From contig NZ_CP007440.1 in assembly GCF_001579845.1 (NCBI RefSeq), positions 6,284,029 to 6,348,028 of the forward strand: a stretch of DNA of 64,000 bases, given 5' to 3'. The notes under the pieces are model-generated. The model did no database searches and had not been told where the DNA came from. It was given only the letters and a program-made list of their open reading frames with translations. This DNA comes from Rhodoplanes sp. Z2-YC6860 (GTDB taxonomy: Bacteria; Pseudomonadota; Alphaproteobacteria; Rhizobiales; Xanthobacteraceae). Of this stretch, positions 24,976 through 34,251 are shown piece after piece. The number at the start of each line of letters is the position of its first letter. Positions within the stretch are counted from its first letter, which is position 1. Position numbers and translations under genes: made by a program.

Positions 24976-26577
24976 ATGAACAATGCCGATCTGATCGTTG
25001 CCACCCTCAAGGCCGCCGGCATCCGCCGCGGTTTCGGCATCCCAAGCGGCAACGTGCTGCCGCTGATGGAGGCGATGCGCAAAGGCGGCGTCGATTTCGT
25101 GCTCACCGCCCATGAGGGGTCCGCGGGCTTTGCCGCCGACGTCACCGGCCGCATGAGCGGCGCGCCCGGCCTGTGCATCGCAACGCTTGGCCCGGGTGCG
25201 ACGAACCTCACGACCGGCGTCGGCAACGCCTGGCTCGACCGCTCGCCGATGATCGCCATCACCTGCAATCTGGTCACCGAGCAGCTCGGCCGGCGTATCC
25301 AGATGTGGATCGATCATCATGCGCTGTTCAAACCGATCACCAAGGCGTCGTTCCGGCTGGAGAAGGGCAAGATCGTCGAAACCATCAACGAGGCCGTGCG
25401 GATCGCCATGAGCGAGCCGCGCGGGCCGGTGCATCTCGACCTGCCCGAGGACGTGGCGCTCGCGCCAGCAAAGGAAGAGCTCGCTGCGGCCAAGCCCGCG
25501 ACGTCTCTTTCCCCAGCCTCCGACGCCGCCATCGCCAAGGCCCACGAGCTGATCGCCAAGGCCAAGCGGCCCATTGCGGTTCTGGGTTCCACCGCGATGC
25601 GGCTCGGCAAGCCCGACCTCCTCCGCCAGGTGATCGAGCGTCACAACCTGCCGTTTGCCACCACCACCATGGCGAAGGGCATGATCGACGAGGATCATCC
25701 GCTCTCCATCGGTGTGATCGAGCGCGCCTGCCGCCAGCATCAGCGCAAGCTTCTCCGCTCCGCCGATCTGATCGTCGGTCTGGGCTACGACACCATCGAG
25801 GTCGAGTATGAAGCCTGGATCGCCGAGGTGCCGCTCCTGCAAATCGACATGGACAAGGTCGACGTTGCGCCGTCGGTGAACGTCGCGCACGAAGTCACCG
25901 GCGATCTCGACCATTCGCTCGGAAAGCTCGCCACGCTCCCCGCCACCACCCATGACTGGACGCCGTCGGCACTCGCCGAGCACCGCCGCGCGTTTCATGC
26001 GGCGCTCAGGCCCGCCAGCAACACCTTCACGGCGCACGCCGCGATCGATGCCGTGCGCCGCGCGCTGCCGCGCGAAGGGCTGCTCTCGTTCGACGTCGGC
26101 GCGCACACCCATCAGATCGCGAGCCAATGGACGGCTTACACACCCAAGAGCTTCCACGTCACCAACGGCTGGTCGTCGATGGGCTTCGGCCTGCCCGGCG
26201 CGATCGCGGCGAAACTCGCGCGGCCCGATCTGCCTGTCGTCTGCCTGATTGGCGACGGCTGCTTCCAGATGACCTGCGGGGAGGTCGCGGTCGCCAAGCG
26301 CATGGGACTCGCGCTGCCGATCGTGGTGCTCGATGACAAGTGGCTCGCGCTGATCAAGGTGAAGCAGATCCGCCGCCAGTTTCCGCTCTATGGAACAGAC
26401 CTCCAGGAAGAGGAGTACACCGAGCCGCCGCAGCATTACTTCGGCGTGCCCGCCGTCGGTGCGCGCAGCCCGGAGACGCTGGAAAATGCGGTGAAGGCCG
26501 CGCTCAAGGCCAAGGGACCGACCGTGATCGAGGCCGTCGTCGACTCCGACCACTATGTCGAAACGGTCTACGACTAA
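24976..26577 (+). CDS. Thiamine-diphosphate-dependent enzyme, acetolactate synthase/decarboxylase family
   Basis: The protein has 533 aa from the ATG at 24976. The Pyr domain (about 1-165) has the catalytic Glu in TAHEGSAGFAAD. The middle domain covers about 185-330. The PP domain contains GDGCFQMTCGEVAVAKRMG and ends DDKWLALIKVKQ instead of NN-x-x-YG. It differs in all domains from the ThDP enzyme at 11024, so this is not a recent duplication. It heads a run with a VOC protein, an FAD monooxygenase and a Bug receptor, which suggests degradation of a 2-keto acid or aromatic-derived acid. The true reaction (decarboxylase, lyase or synthase) is open. Confidence 0.82.
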   Translation: MNNADLIVATLKAAGIRRGFGIPSGNVLPLMEAMRKGGVDFVLTAHEGSAGFAADVTGRMSGAPGLCIATLGPGATNLTTGVGNAWLDRSPMIAITCNLVTEQLGRRIQMWIDHHALFKPITKASFRLEKGKIVETINEAVRIAMSEPRGPVHLDLPEDVALAPAKEELAAAKPATSLSPASDAAIAKAHELIAKAKRPIAVLGSTAMRLGKPDLLRQVIERHNLPFATTTMAKGMIDEDHPLSIGVIERACRQHQRKLLRSADLIVGLGYDTIEVEYEAWIAEVPLLQIDMDKVDVAPSVNVAHEVTGDLDHSLGKLATLPATTHDWTPSALAEHRRAFHAALRPASNTFTAHAAIDAVRRALPREGLLSFDVGAHTHQIASQWTAYTPKSFHVTNGWSSMGFGLPGAIAAKLARPDLPVVCLIGDGCFQMTCGEVAVAKRMGLALPIVVLDDKWLALIKVKQIRRQFPLYGTDLQEEEYTEPPQHYFGVPAVGARSPETLENAVKAALKAKGPTVIEAVVDSDHYVETVYD

Positions 26578-26645
26578 TGCGGCGTGAGGATTGCGCGGCC
26601 CGCCGCTTCGCCGCATCATGTGCTCAACAATAGAAGGATTTGGTT

Positions 26646-27023
26646 ATGTCCAAGCTGCGCCATATCGCCGTGATCGTTGAAGACCCGGAAGCTTCAGCAA
26701 AGTTCTTTGAGGAGGCCTTCGACATGAAGCGCGCCGGCACGGCACGGCGCGGCATCTACATGTCGGACGGCATTTTCAATGTCGCGCTGCTGAAGAAGGA
26801 GGGCGACGAGAAGCTCGGCCTCTATCACTTCGGCATGTGGGTCGACGACCTCGATGCGGCCGAGAAGAAGGTCGTGAATGCCGGCGGCGAATATCTCGCC
26901 GGACGGCCGACCTCGCCGAAGTCGTTCTATGAGGCGAAATACAAGAGCCCGACCGGGCTCGTTTTCGACCTGACTCACACCGGCTGGGCCGGAGCCGTGA
27001 AGGACGTGGTGCCGGCGAAATAG
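26646..27023 (+). CDS. VOC (glyoxalase/dioxygenase-fold) protein
   Basis: The protein has 125 aa from the ATG at 26646, with AAGGA upstream. A single vicinal-oxygen-chelate module pair is visible: LRHIAVIVEDPEASAKFFEEAFDM, then YHFGMWVDDLDAAEKKV, then KSPTGLVFDLTH. His4 and His near 61 could form part of a metal site. VOC proteins include ring-cleaving dioxygenases, glyoxalases and epimerases. It is 16 bp before the FAD monooxygenase, so it is likely part of the same pathway. Confidence 0.85.
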   Translation: MSKLRHIAVIVEDPEASAKFFEEAFDMKRAGTARRGIYMSDGIFNVALLKKEGDEKLGLYHFGMWVDDLDAAEKKVVNAGGEYLAGRPTSPKSFYEAKYKSPTGLVFDLTHTGWAGAVKDVVPAK

Positions 27024-27038
27024 CCGGCGCTGGCGTCA

Positions 27039-28256
27039 ATGTCGAAGTCCGATCCCATCGTGGTGGTGGGCGCAGGCCCGGTTGGCCTGTGCCTCGCACT
27101 CGCGCTCGCGCAACAAGACGTTTCAGTGGTTCTCGTCGAGTCGATGACGGACGAGAACTTTCTCGATCAGGTGCCGCGGGCCGGCTCCAACCACCCCACC
27201 ACGCTCGAGTTCTTCGACCGCATCGGGCTCTACGACAGGATGGAGCCCCGCGGGCTCATCGCTCCCAAATTTCACTATTGGGATCGCCAAGACAACGCTC
27301 TGATCGCTGAGTTCGATCACGCGCTGCTCAAGGACGACACCAAATTTCCGTTCGTGCTCCAGTGCGAGCGCATCAAGATCATCGAAGAGGCGCTGAAGCT
27401 CGCGAAGGCGCACCCGTTGATCGACGTGCGGATGGCGACGGAGTTCTTGGGCTTCACACAGAACGCCGACGCCGTGCTGGTGCAGGTGAAAAATGCGGCG
27501 GGTGATGCCGAGACGATCCGCGGCTGTTACCTCGTCAGCGCCGAGGGCGCGCGCAGCATCGCGCGCAAGGATCTGAACCTGGAATTCGAGGGCTTCACCT
27601 ACCCGGAGCGCACCATCAACATCGAGGTGGCCTACGATTTCCGCAAGCACGGCTACACCGAGCGCAATTACATCTCCGATCCGGTCGAGTACTCCAACCT
27701 GTTCCACTGGAAAGGCCCGCCGGATCGCTGGCGTATCCATTTCCCGACGAACATCGACGACGACGAGAACGAGCTGAAGCGGCCCGAGGCGCTGCAGAAA
27801 CGACTCCAGCAATTTCTCGGCATCGACCACGAGTTCGAGATCTGCGGCTGCAACCTCTACACCGTGCACCAGCGCGTCGCGGCCAAGTTTCGCGTCGGCC
27901 GCGTGGTGCTCGCGGGCGACTCCGCTCACGTCAACAGCCCGATCGGCGGCATGGGGCTGAACAGCGGCGTCCACGACGCCTTTAATCTCGCCGACAAGCT
28001 GGCCCGCATCCTGCATGGCTCTGCCGATGATGCAGAGCTCGACAGATACGAACGGCAGCGGCGGCATGTGGCAGTCCAGCACACGCAGGCGGGAACCATC
28101 CGCAACAAGCGGCTTCTGGAAGAGCGCGACCCGGCTGTGCGCAAGCGCAATCACGACGAGTTGCGGCGCCAGGCCGAGGATCCTGCGCTGGCGCGCAAAT
28201 TCCTGTTGCGCACCGCGCTGTTCGACAGCCTGCGCGAGGCCGAGCAGATTTTGTAG
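27039..28256 (+). CDS. FAD-dependent monooxygenase (aromatic hydroxylase family)
   Basis: The 405-aa protein is a flavoprotein hydroxylase of the PheA/MhpA-like group. It has an FAD-binding GAGPVGL near residue 11 and GDSAHVNSPIGGMGLNSG near 290. The middle DG motif reads EG here (SAEGARS), an unusual change. A typical substrate-domain arrangement lies between. It is cytosolic and would hydroxylate an aromatic or related ring with NAD(P)H and O2. A paralogue is at 51618. It lies between the VOC protein and the Bug receptor (19 bp to the latter). Confidence 0.85.
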   Translation: MSKSDPIVVVGAGPVGLCLALALAQQDVSVVLVESMTDENFLDQVPRAGSNHPTTLEFFDRIGLYDRMEPRGLIAPKFHYWDRQDNALIAEFDHALLKDDTKFPFVLQCERIKIIEEALKLAKAHPLIDVRMATEFLGFTQNADAVLVQVKNAAGDAETIRGCYLVSAEGARSIARKDLNLEFEGFTYPERTINIEVAYDFRKHGYTERNYISDPVEYSNLFHWKGPPDRWRIHFPTNIDDDENELKRPEALQKRLQQFLGIDHEFEICGCNLYTVHQRVAAKFRVGRVVLAGDSAHVNSPIGGMGLNSGVHDAFNLADKLARILHGSADDAELDRYERQRRHVAVQHTQAGTIRNKRLLEERDPAVRKRNHDELRRQAEDPALARKFLLRTALFDSLREAEQIL

Positions 28257-28275
28257 AGCTCCAGGAGACAGTGCC

Positions 28276-29253
28276 GTGCGACGGATTGCTGCGTTTCTGA
28301 TGTCCGTGACCGTCGCCAGCGCTGCATTCGTCGCGCCGGCATTTGCCGAATGGCCCGAGCGGCCGGTCAAGCTGATCGTGCCGTTCGCCGCAGGCTCCAG
28401 CTCCGACACCATCGCCCGCATCGTCGCCGCCAAGGCCAGCGAAAAGCTCGGCCAGCAGATCGTGGTCGAGAACCGCGTCGGCGCCAGCACGATCATCGGC
28501 ACCGATGCGGTCGCGAAAGCCGCCCCCGACGGCTACACGCTGGGCCTTGCCAACACCACGACGCATGCGGCAAGCGCGGCGCTCAACACCAGCCTGCCGT
28601 TCGATCCGGTGAAGGACTTCATCCCGGTCGCGATGATCGGCTCCTCGCCCTTCGTGCTGATCAGTGCGCCGCAGATGCCGGCCAAGACCTTGGCCGAGTT
28701 CGTGGCGCTGGCGAAGGCCAAGCCCGGCGCGCTGAGTTACGCGTCCGCCGGCACCGGCACGCTCGCGCATCTCGCGGGCGAATTGTTCAAGCGGCAGGCC
28801 CAGGTCGACATCACCCACGTGCCCTATCGCGGCACCGCGCAGTCCATGATCGATCTGATGCAGGGCCGGATCGAGCTTTCGGTCTCGACCATCCCGCCGA
28901 CCTTGCAGCAGATTCACGAGGGCAAGCTCCGCGCGCTCGCCGTCATGGGCGAGCATCGCAACGGCATGCTGCCGGAAATTCCGACCGTCGCCGAAGCCGG
29001 CGTTCCCGGCTGCGAGGCCGGTCTCTGGACCGCGATCGTGGTGCCGGCAGGCACGCCCGACGCGATCGTCAAGCGGCTGAACGGGATCATGGCAGCGGTC
29101 GCGGCCGCTTCGGACGTGCAGCAGGCGATGAAGATCCAGGGCGTCGACCCCGAGCCCGGCTCGCCCGAGACGGTGGCCGAGCGGATCAAGGCCGACGTCG
29201 TCAAATGGAAAGACGTCGTGAAGACCGCCAAGATCGCCGGCGCGCAGCAATAG
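28276..29253 (+). CDS. Bug-family (TctC-like) periplasmic solute-binding protein
   Basis: I start this at a GTG (28276) with AGGAG eight bases upstream, which gives 325 aa and a signal peptide at the N-terminus (ending PAFAEWPERP). Bug motifs: PVKLIVPFAAGSSSDTIAR, IVVENRVGASTIIGTDAVAK, and DGYTLGLANT. It is the last gene of the ThDP-VOC-FAD monooxygenase run and probably captures the substrate of that pathway. No TctAB partner is present. A palindromic repeat follows nine bases after the stop. Confidence 0.9.
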   Translation: MRRIAAFLMSVTVASAAFVAPAFAEWPERPVKLIVPFAAGSSSDTIARIVAAKASEKLGQQIVVENRVGASTIIGTDAVAKAAPDGYTLGLANTTTHAASAALNTSLPFDPVKDFIPVAMIGSSPFVLISAPQMPAKTLAEFVALAKAKPGALSYASAGTGTLAHLAGELFKRQAQVDITHVPYRGTAQSMIDLMQGRIELSVSTIPPTLQQIHEGKLRALAVMGEHRNGMLPEIPTVAEAGVPGCEAGLWTAIVVPAGTPDAIVKRLNGIMAAVAAASDVQQAMKIQGVDPEPGSPETVAERIKADVVKWKDVVKTAKIAGAQQ

Positions 29254-29261
29254 CCGTACAC

Positions 29262-29380
29262 TCCGCGGTCATTCCGGGGCGCGAGAGTAGCTCGCGAACC
29301 CGGAATCCAGTTCGATCGGGACTGCCTGCATGTCTGGATTCCGGGTTCGCGCCTTCGGCGCGCCCCGGAATGACCGCGGA
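29262..29380. repeat. 119-bp nested palindromic repeat
   Basis: The outer arms 29262-29283 and 29359-29380 are perfect 22-bp reverse complements (core GTCATTCCGGGGCGCG). An inner pair around 29292-29310 and 29334-29350 (GAACCCGGAATCCAG / CTGGATTCCGGGTTC) nests inside. It is typical of alphaproteobacterial intergenic repeats and may serve as a terminator between the Bug gene and cobF. Confidence 0.85.
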
Positions 29381-29456
29381 AATCTGAGCTTTTCATTGCG
29401 TCCCCTCGAACCAGCTTGCATATGTTCCAGGCGACATTGCCAACGGGACGCAAGCG

Positions 29457-30203
29457 ATGAGAAAGCTCTCCATCATCGGCATCGGTGCGGGCAATCCCGA
29501 TTACATCACCGTGCAAGCGATCAAGGCGCTGGAAACGCTCGATGTCGTGTTCCTAATCGACAAGGGCGAGAACAAGGACGATCTCGCCAAGCTGCGCCGC
29601 GAGCTTTGCGACCGCTACATCAAGAAGCCGTTTCGCGCCGTTGAAGCCAAGGACGCGGCACGCGACCGCAAGCCAACCTCCTACGAAACCGCAGTGACCA
29701 CCTGGCACGACAAGCGCGCCGCCATCTACGAAGCCATGATCCGCGACGAGCTCGCCGACAACCAGCACGGCGCGTTCCTGGTCTGGGGCGACCCGTCGCT
29801 CTATGACAGCACGCTTCGCATCGTCGATCAGGTCGCGGCGATGAAGACGGTCACCTTCAAGCTCGACGTCATCCCGGGCATCACCGCGGTTCAGGCGCTC
29901 GCCGCACAGCATCAGATCGCACTCAACCGCATCGGCGGGCCGATCCACGTCACCACCGGGCGCCAGCTCGCCAATGGCCTGCCGGGCGACGACACCGTCG
30001 TGATGCTCGACGGCGAATGCACCTTCAAGACCGTCAAGGAGAGCAATGTCGATATCTATTGGGGCGCCTATCTCGGCACGCCCGACGAAATCCTGATCTC
30101 GGGCTCGCTCGGCGAACGCGCCCCCGAGATCGAGCGCGTGCGCAGCGAAGCGCGAGCCCGCCACGGCTGGATCATGGACACGTATCTGCTGCGAAGGACC
30201 TAG
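29457..30203 (+). CDS. cobF: CobF, precorrin-6A synthase
   Basis: The 248-aa protein is an SAM-dependent tetrapyrrole methylase (KLSIIGIGAGNPDYITVQAIKAL in outline, WGDPSLYD, VIPGITAVQALAAQHQI). The layout is that of CobF, the enzyme that methylates C1 with deacetylation to give precorrin-6A in the aerobic pathway. It is separated from the other early genes and is convergent with cobS. Their stop codons share the tetranucleotide CTAG at 30200-30203. Confidence 0.93.
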   Translation: MRKLSIIGIGAGNPDYITVQAIKALETLDVVFLIDKGENKDDLAKLRRELCDRYIKKPFRAVEAKDAARDRKPTSYETAVTTWHDKRAAIYEAMIRDELADNQHGAFLVWGDPSLYDSTLRIVDQVAAMKTVTFKLDVIPGITAVQALAAQHQIALNRIGGPIHVTTGRQLANGLPGDDTVVMLDGECTFKTVKESNVDIYWGAYLGTPDEILISGSLGERAPEIERVRSEARARHGWIMDTYLLRRT

Positions 30204-30982
30204 CGCGGCGTGGCGACGATGGCGGCTGCGATGAGCAGCACAATGATTTCGCCGACCTGCTCCAGCGCGCCCAGCACGTCTCCGGTCTGTCCCTGGATCT
30301 GCCGCCAGCTGAGCCACGCCATGAAGGCTCCGGCGCCGGCCAGAAGCAACAGCGCGATGATGCCGCCCTTGATATCGAGGCCGGCCAGCAGCGCGGCAGC
30401 CCCGATCACCACGGCGACAAGCGACACCGTCTGCGACGGCACACCTGCATCCGCCGCCAGCCCGTCGGCCCGCGCCGATGGCACGATGTGCATGAACAGC
30501 GGAATTGCGGCGCGTCCGCCCGCATGAGCGGCAATCAGCGCCGCGAGCACGGCCATGTCGTCGCCCAGTTCGGCGATCGCGCAGACCCGCAGCATGAACG
30601 ACAGGATCAGCGCGACCACGCCATAAGTCCCGATCCGGCTGTCACGCATGATCTCGAGCTTGCGCTCGCGCGTCGCGCCGCCGCCGAAGCCATCGGCAAC
30701 GTCGGCAAGGCCGTCATCGTGCAGCGCTCCGGTGAGCAAAGTCGTCGCCGCCACCGTGAGCACAGCGGCCGGCAGCAGCGGCACATGCAGGACGAGCGCG
30801 ATCGAAAACACGATCGCGCCGGCAAATCCGACCACGACACCGACCAGCGGCGCGCTCCACAGCGCCCGCGCAAGGTCTCCCTTCGCCACCTCCGCGTCAT
30901 GCCGCAGCGGCAATTGCGTCAGGAACATGAAACCGAGTTTCAGCTCGGTCAGGCGCTGTCGCAGCCAGGCTTGGTCGATCAT
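30200..30982 (-). CDS. cobS: CobS (CobV), adenosylcobinamide-GDP ribazoletransferase
   Basis: The 260-aa integral membrane protein has the hallmark FLTQLPL near residue 20 and TGALHDDGLADVADGFGGGATRERKLEIMRDSRIGTYG in outline (residues 84-122), with the Asp-rich metal site. Hydrophobic segments follow throughout. It joins alpha-ribazole to adenosylcobinamide-GDP to make cobalamin. It is divergent from cobT across about 91 bp, where a shared regulatory region must lie; I see no clear riboswitch there. The name is shared with an unrelated chelatase subunit, not present here. Confidence 0.93.
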   Translation of the reverse strand: MIDQAWLRQRLTELKLGFMFLTQLPLRHDAEVAKGDLARALWSAPLVGVVVGFAGAIVFSIALVLHVPLLPAAVLTVAATTLLTGALHDDGLADVADGFGGGATRERKLEIMRDSRIGTYGVVALILSFMLRVCAIAELGDDMAVLAALIAAHAGGRAAIPLFMHIVPSARADGLAADAGVPSQTVSLVAVVIGAAALLAGLDIKGGIIALLLLAGAGAFMAWLSWRQIQGQTGDVLGALEQVGEIIVLLIAAAIVATPR

Positions 30983-31073
30983 GGCTCGGGCCCCCGGTCA
31001 GGTTCTTATAGAATTGTTCGTGCCCACCTCGCCAGTTATGGTGAACCTGACAACCCCCGACCCAAAGACCGTC

Positions 31074-32126
31074 ATGAGCGCAACAACACAGGCCAGCGAC
31101 GACCAGGAGGCTGCGCCGTTCCAGACGCTGGCCGAGTTGCGCAAGGCGTGCCTCGATCTGCCAAAGGGCGACGACGGAGCCGCAGCCGCGGTCGTGGCCC
31201 GCCAGGCTCAGCTCACCAAACCACCCGGCAGCCTCGGCCGGCTGGAGGACATGGTCGCCTGGCTCGCGCGATGGGGCCGCAACCCGCCGCGGCTCGATAC
31301 CGTCGACATATTGGTGTTTGCCGGCAATCACGGCGTCACGGTCCACGGCGTCTCGCCCTACCCGGCCGCCGTCACGGCCCAGATGGTGGCGAATTTCTCT
31401 GCCGGCGGCGCCGCGATCAATCAGCTCGCCGGCTCGGTCGGGGCGAGGCTCCGCGTGGTCCCGCTCGATCTCGACAGACCGACGGCGGATTTCACCGTCG
31501 AGCCCGCGATGGACGAGGCGGCGTTCATCGCCGCGGTGACGACCGGCTACCGCGCAGTGCGGCCGGAAGCCGATCTCGTCTGTCTCGGCGAGATGGGCAT
31601 CGGCAACACCACGGCTGCTGCCGCCGTCGTCGCGGCGCTGTTCGGAGGCGGCGGCGCGCGCTGGGCCGGCCGCGGCACCGGCCTCGACGATCGCGGGCTG
31701 ACACGAAAGCAGACGGTGATCGACAAGGCGCTGGCGCGGCACGTCGGCATCGCAGACGATCCGCTTCTCGTTGCTGCGGCGCTCGGCGGGCGCGAGCTGG
31801 CGGCCATTCTTGGCGCGACGCTGTCCGCACGGCATCATCGCATCCCGGTACTGCTCGACGGCTTCGTGTGCACAGCGGCGGCTGCGCCTCTCGCAAAACT
31901 CCGCACCGATGCGCTCGATCATGTGCAGGCAGCACATGTCTCGGCCGAAGCCGGCCATCGCATGCTGCTCGATGATTTAAAGCTCAAGCCGCTGCTCGAT
32001 CTCGGCATGCGACTCGGCGAAGGCTCAGGCGCGGCAGTCGCGGTGTCATTGCTGCGCGCAGCGCTCGCCTGCCACGACGGCATGGCAACGTTTGCCGAAG
32101 CCGGCGTCGCCAACAAGCCGCACTAA
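31074..32126 (+). CDS. cobT: CobT (CobU), nicotinate-nucleotide:dimethylbenzimidazole phosphoribosyltransferase
   Basis: The 350-aa protein matches this enzyme throughout: TKPPGSLGRLEDMVAWLARW, FAGNHGVTVHGVS, LGEMGIGNTTAAAAV and the catalytic Glu in RLGEGSGA near the end. It activates the lower ligand dimethylbenzimidazole. I chose the ATG at 31074; an ATG at 31038 would add 12 residues. It is divergent from cobS and convergent with cobB, overlapping its stop at 32123-32126. The longer upstream frame is a cobS shadow. Confidence 0.92.
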   Translation: MSATTQASDDQEAAPFQTLAELRKACLDLPKGDDGAAAAVVARQAQLTKPPGSLGRLEDMVAWLARWGRNPPRLDTVDILVFAGNHGVTVHGVSPYPAAVTAQMVANFSAGGAAINQLAGSVGARLRVVPLDLDRPTADFTVEPAMDEAAFIAAVTTGYRAVRPEADLVCLGEMGIGNTTAAAAVVAALFGGGGARWAGRGTGLDDRGLTRKQTVIDKALARHVGIADDPLLVAAALGGRELAAILGATLSARHHRIPVLLDGFVCTAAAAPLAKLRTDALDHVQAAHVSAEAGHRMLLDDLKLKPLLDLGMRLGEGSGAAVAVSLLRAALACHDGMATFAEAGVANKPH

Positions 32127-33439
32127 CTTTCGCGCGCGATGGCGTGGAAGAACGTGCCGGACACAAGTTCGCGCCGGCTTCCGGTCTCCACCACGGGCTT
32201 GCCTTGCGCATCGGTGACTTCGACGAACGGCTCGTCGCTGCCTTTGTCAATGATGCTGGCGTGATGGAATTCGTGCCCGCGCACGACATCGCCTGCGGCA
32301 CCCAGCGGATGATCGGCCAGGAGCCGCGCCTGTCTGTATCCGAGATGCAATCTGCGCTTGGCAAAGCTCGTCGCGTGCGAGAGGAGGCCTGCCATCGCGT
32401 GCCTTGTGCCGCTGGCGTCTTCCAGGCCCTCGCCAAGAACCATGTAGCCGCCGCACTCGCCGTGAACCGGACGCGTGCGCGAAAACTCCTTTAATCCATC
32501 CTTGAAACGCTGTGCAGCAGCGAGGGCTCCGGCGTGCAACTCGGGATAACCGCCGGGCAGCCAGCAGACATCGCAATGATCCGGTGGCGCTTCGTCGCGC
32601 AGCGGCGAGAACGGAACGATCTCGGCGCCGCTCCTTCGCCAGTCGTCGAGCACATGCGCGTAAACGAAAGAAAACGTCGCATCGGACGCAAGCGCGATAC
32701 GCTGGCCCGGCGTCTTCAATGTCGGAGCCGTGGACGAAGAAAGATCGGGCAAAGGCGCCGCCATCGCCATGATGGCATCGAGATCGAGATGCCGCGCCGC
32801 CATCTCGGCAAAGCTTGCCAGCCGCGCGTCGAGATTGACATGTTCGCCGGCCTGCACCAGGCCGAGATGCCTTTCGGGTAGGACCATCTTGTCGTCGCGC
32901 GGGATCGCACCCAGCACCGGGATGCCGAGCGGCTTCAGCGCATCGGCGATCAGCGTGCGATGGCGATCGCTGCCCAGCTTGTTGAGCACCACGCCGCCGA
33001 CACGAACCTTCGGATCGAACGACGCGAAGCCTGCCGCAACCGCAGCAGCCGACTGCGACTGGCCCGACACGTCGAGAATGAGCAACACCGGCAACGCAAA
33101 GCGCGCCGCGAGGTCCGAGGCCGCGCCCGAACGGCCGGGCACCCCCGGCACGCCGTCGAACAGCCCCATTGCGCCTTCGATCACCAGCACGTCGGAGGCT
33201 TGCGCGGCCTCGCCGATCAGCGCCTCGATGGCGGCGGGCGGCATCGCCCAGCTGTCGAGATTGACGCCCTTTTGCGCCGTGGCCGCGGCATGAAACGCCG
33301 GATCGATGTAGTCCGGCCCGGACTTCGCCGCGCGCACCGCGATGCCCTTGCGGCGCAGCGCGCCCAAAAGCCCGAGCGTCACCGTGGTCTTGCCGGAGCT
33401 CGAACGCGGCGCCGAGACGATCAACCCGCGCGCCGTCAC
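32123..33439 (-). CDS. cobB: CobB, hydrogenobyrinic acid a,c-diamide synthase
   Basis: The 438-aa glutamine-dependent amidotransferase has an N-terminal P-loop (APRSSSGKTTVTLG) and a C-terminal GATase domain with nucleophile HGECGGYMVLG (Cys near 335) and HEFHHASI later. It amidates the a and c side chains. It starts at a GTG that overlaps the cobA stop by four bases (GTGA), so translation is probably coupled. It is the last gene of the cobL-E-M-A-B segment. Confidence 0.94.
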   Translation of the reverse strand: MTARGLIVSAPRSSSGKTTVTLGLLGALRRKGIAVRAAKSGPDYIDPAFHAAATAQKGVNLDSWAMPPAAIEALIGEAAQASDVLVIEGAMGLFDGVPGVPGRSGAASDLAARFALPVLLILDVSGQSQSAAAVAAGFASFDPKVRVGGVVLNKLGSDRHRTLIADALKPLGIPVLGAIPRDDKMVLPERHLGLVQAGEHVNLDARLASFAEMAARHLDLDAIMAMAAPLPDLSSSTAPTLKTPGQRIALASDATFSFVYAHVLDDWRRSGAEIVPFSPLRDEAPPDHCDVCWLPGGYPELHAGALAAAQRFKDGLKEFSRTRPVHGECGGYMVLGEGLEDASGTRHAMAGLLSHATSFAKRRLHLGYRQARLLADHPLGAAGDVVRGHEFHHASIIDKGSDEPFVEVTDAQGKPVVETGSRRELVSGTFFHAIARES

Positions 33440-34230
33440 CGGGCCGCCTCGGAGACGAGATGAAGAAGCTGGTTCCGCACCGTCACGATCTCGCCGATCA
33501 CGATCAGGCCCGGCAGGCGATAACCGAGCTTGCCGACCTCACCGGCGAGGCGGTCCAGCGTGGTGATCACGATATGCTGCTCCGGCAAGGTCGCCGCGAC
33601 GATCACGGCCGCAGGGGTTGCCGGCGCAAGGCCACCGCGCGCCAGCGCCGCGGTGATGTGCTCGATGTTGCGCATCGCCATATAGATCACGATCGGCTGG
33701 CCGGTGCGCGCCAGCGCGCTCCAGTCGAAGTCGGGATCGGCGTGGCCGGTGACGAACGTGATGGCCTGGTTGACGCCGCGCATGGTCGCCGGGATCGAGG
33801 CCGTGGCCAGGCCCGCAATGCCCGCCGTGATACCCGGGACAATGCGATACGGAATGCCCGCTTCGGCGAGCGCGATGGCCTCTTCGCCGCCGCGGCCGAA
33901 CACGAAGGGATCGCCGCCCTTGAGCCGCAGCACCTTGTGGCCCTGCCGCGCCAGCTCGATCAGCCGCGCCGTGATATCGGCTTGTTGCGTCGATGGCCGG
34001 CCGCCGCGCTTGCCGGCAAATTCCAGCGTGGCGCCCGGGCGGGCCAGCGCCAGCGTCTTCTGGTTCACCAGCGCGTCATGCACGATCACATCGGCCTGCG
34101 CCAGCGCCGCCAGCGCATCGAGCGTGAGCATGCCAGGATCGCCAGGGCCTGCACCCGCAAGCCAGACATGACCGGGCTCCATCTTCGGAAACCGGTCGTG
34201 CAGGACCGCAAGCGCTTCGAGCGGGTTCAT
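33436..34230 (-). CDS. cobA: CobA, uroporphyrinogen-III C-methyltransferase
   Basis: The 264-aa SAM-dependent methylase contains VWLAGAGPGDPGMLTLDAL, RLKGGDPFVFGRGGEE and VPGITAGIAGLA, the classic CobA/SUMT set. It makes precorrin-2 from uroporphyrinogen III, the branch-point step. There is no siroheme (CysG) oxidase/ferrochelatase domain. I kept the ATG at 34230, 21 bp after cobM; an ATG at residue 17 is an alternative. Confidence 0.94.
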   Translation of the reverse strand: MNPLEALAVLHDRFPKMEPGHVWLAGAGPGDPGMLTLDALAALAQADVIVHDALVNQKTLALARPGATLEFAGKRGGRPSTQQADITARLIELARQGHKVLRLKGGDPFVFGRGGEEAIALAEAGIPYRIVPGITAGIAGLATASIPATMRGVNQAITFVTGHADPDFDWSALARTGQPIVIYMAMRNIEHITAALARGGLAPATPAAVIVAATLPEQHIVITTLDRLAGEVGKLGYRLPGLIVIGEIVTVRNQLLHLVSEAAR

Positions 34231-34251
34231 GAGAGCAGCAACTTCAACGTG

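Noticed and set aside
24718-26619. 633-aa open frame antisense to the ThDP gene
   Set aside because: Coding signal is explained by the plus-strand enzyme; no start site or motif.
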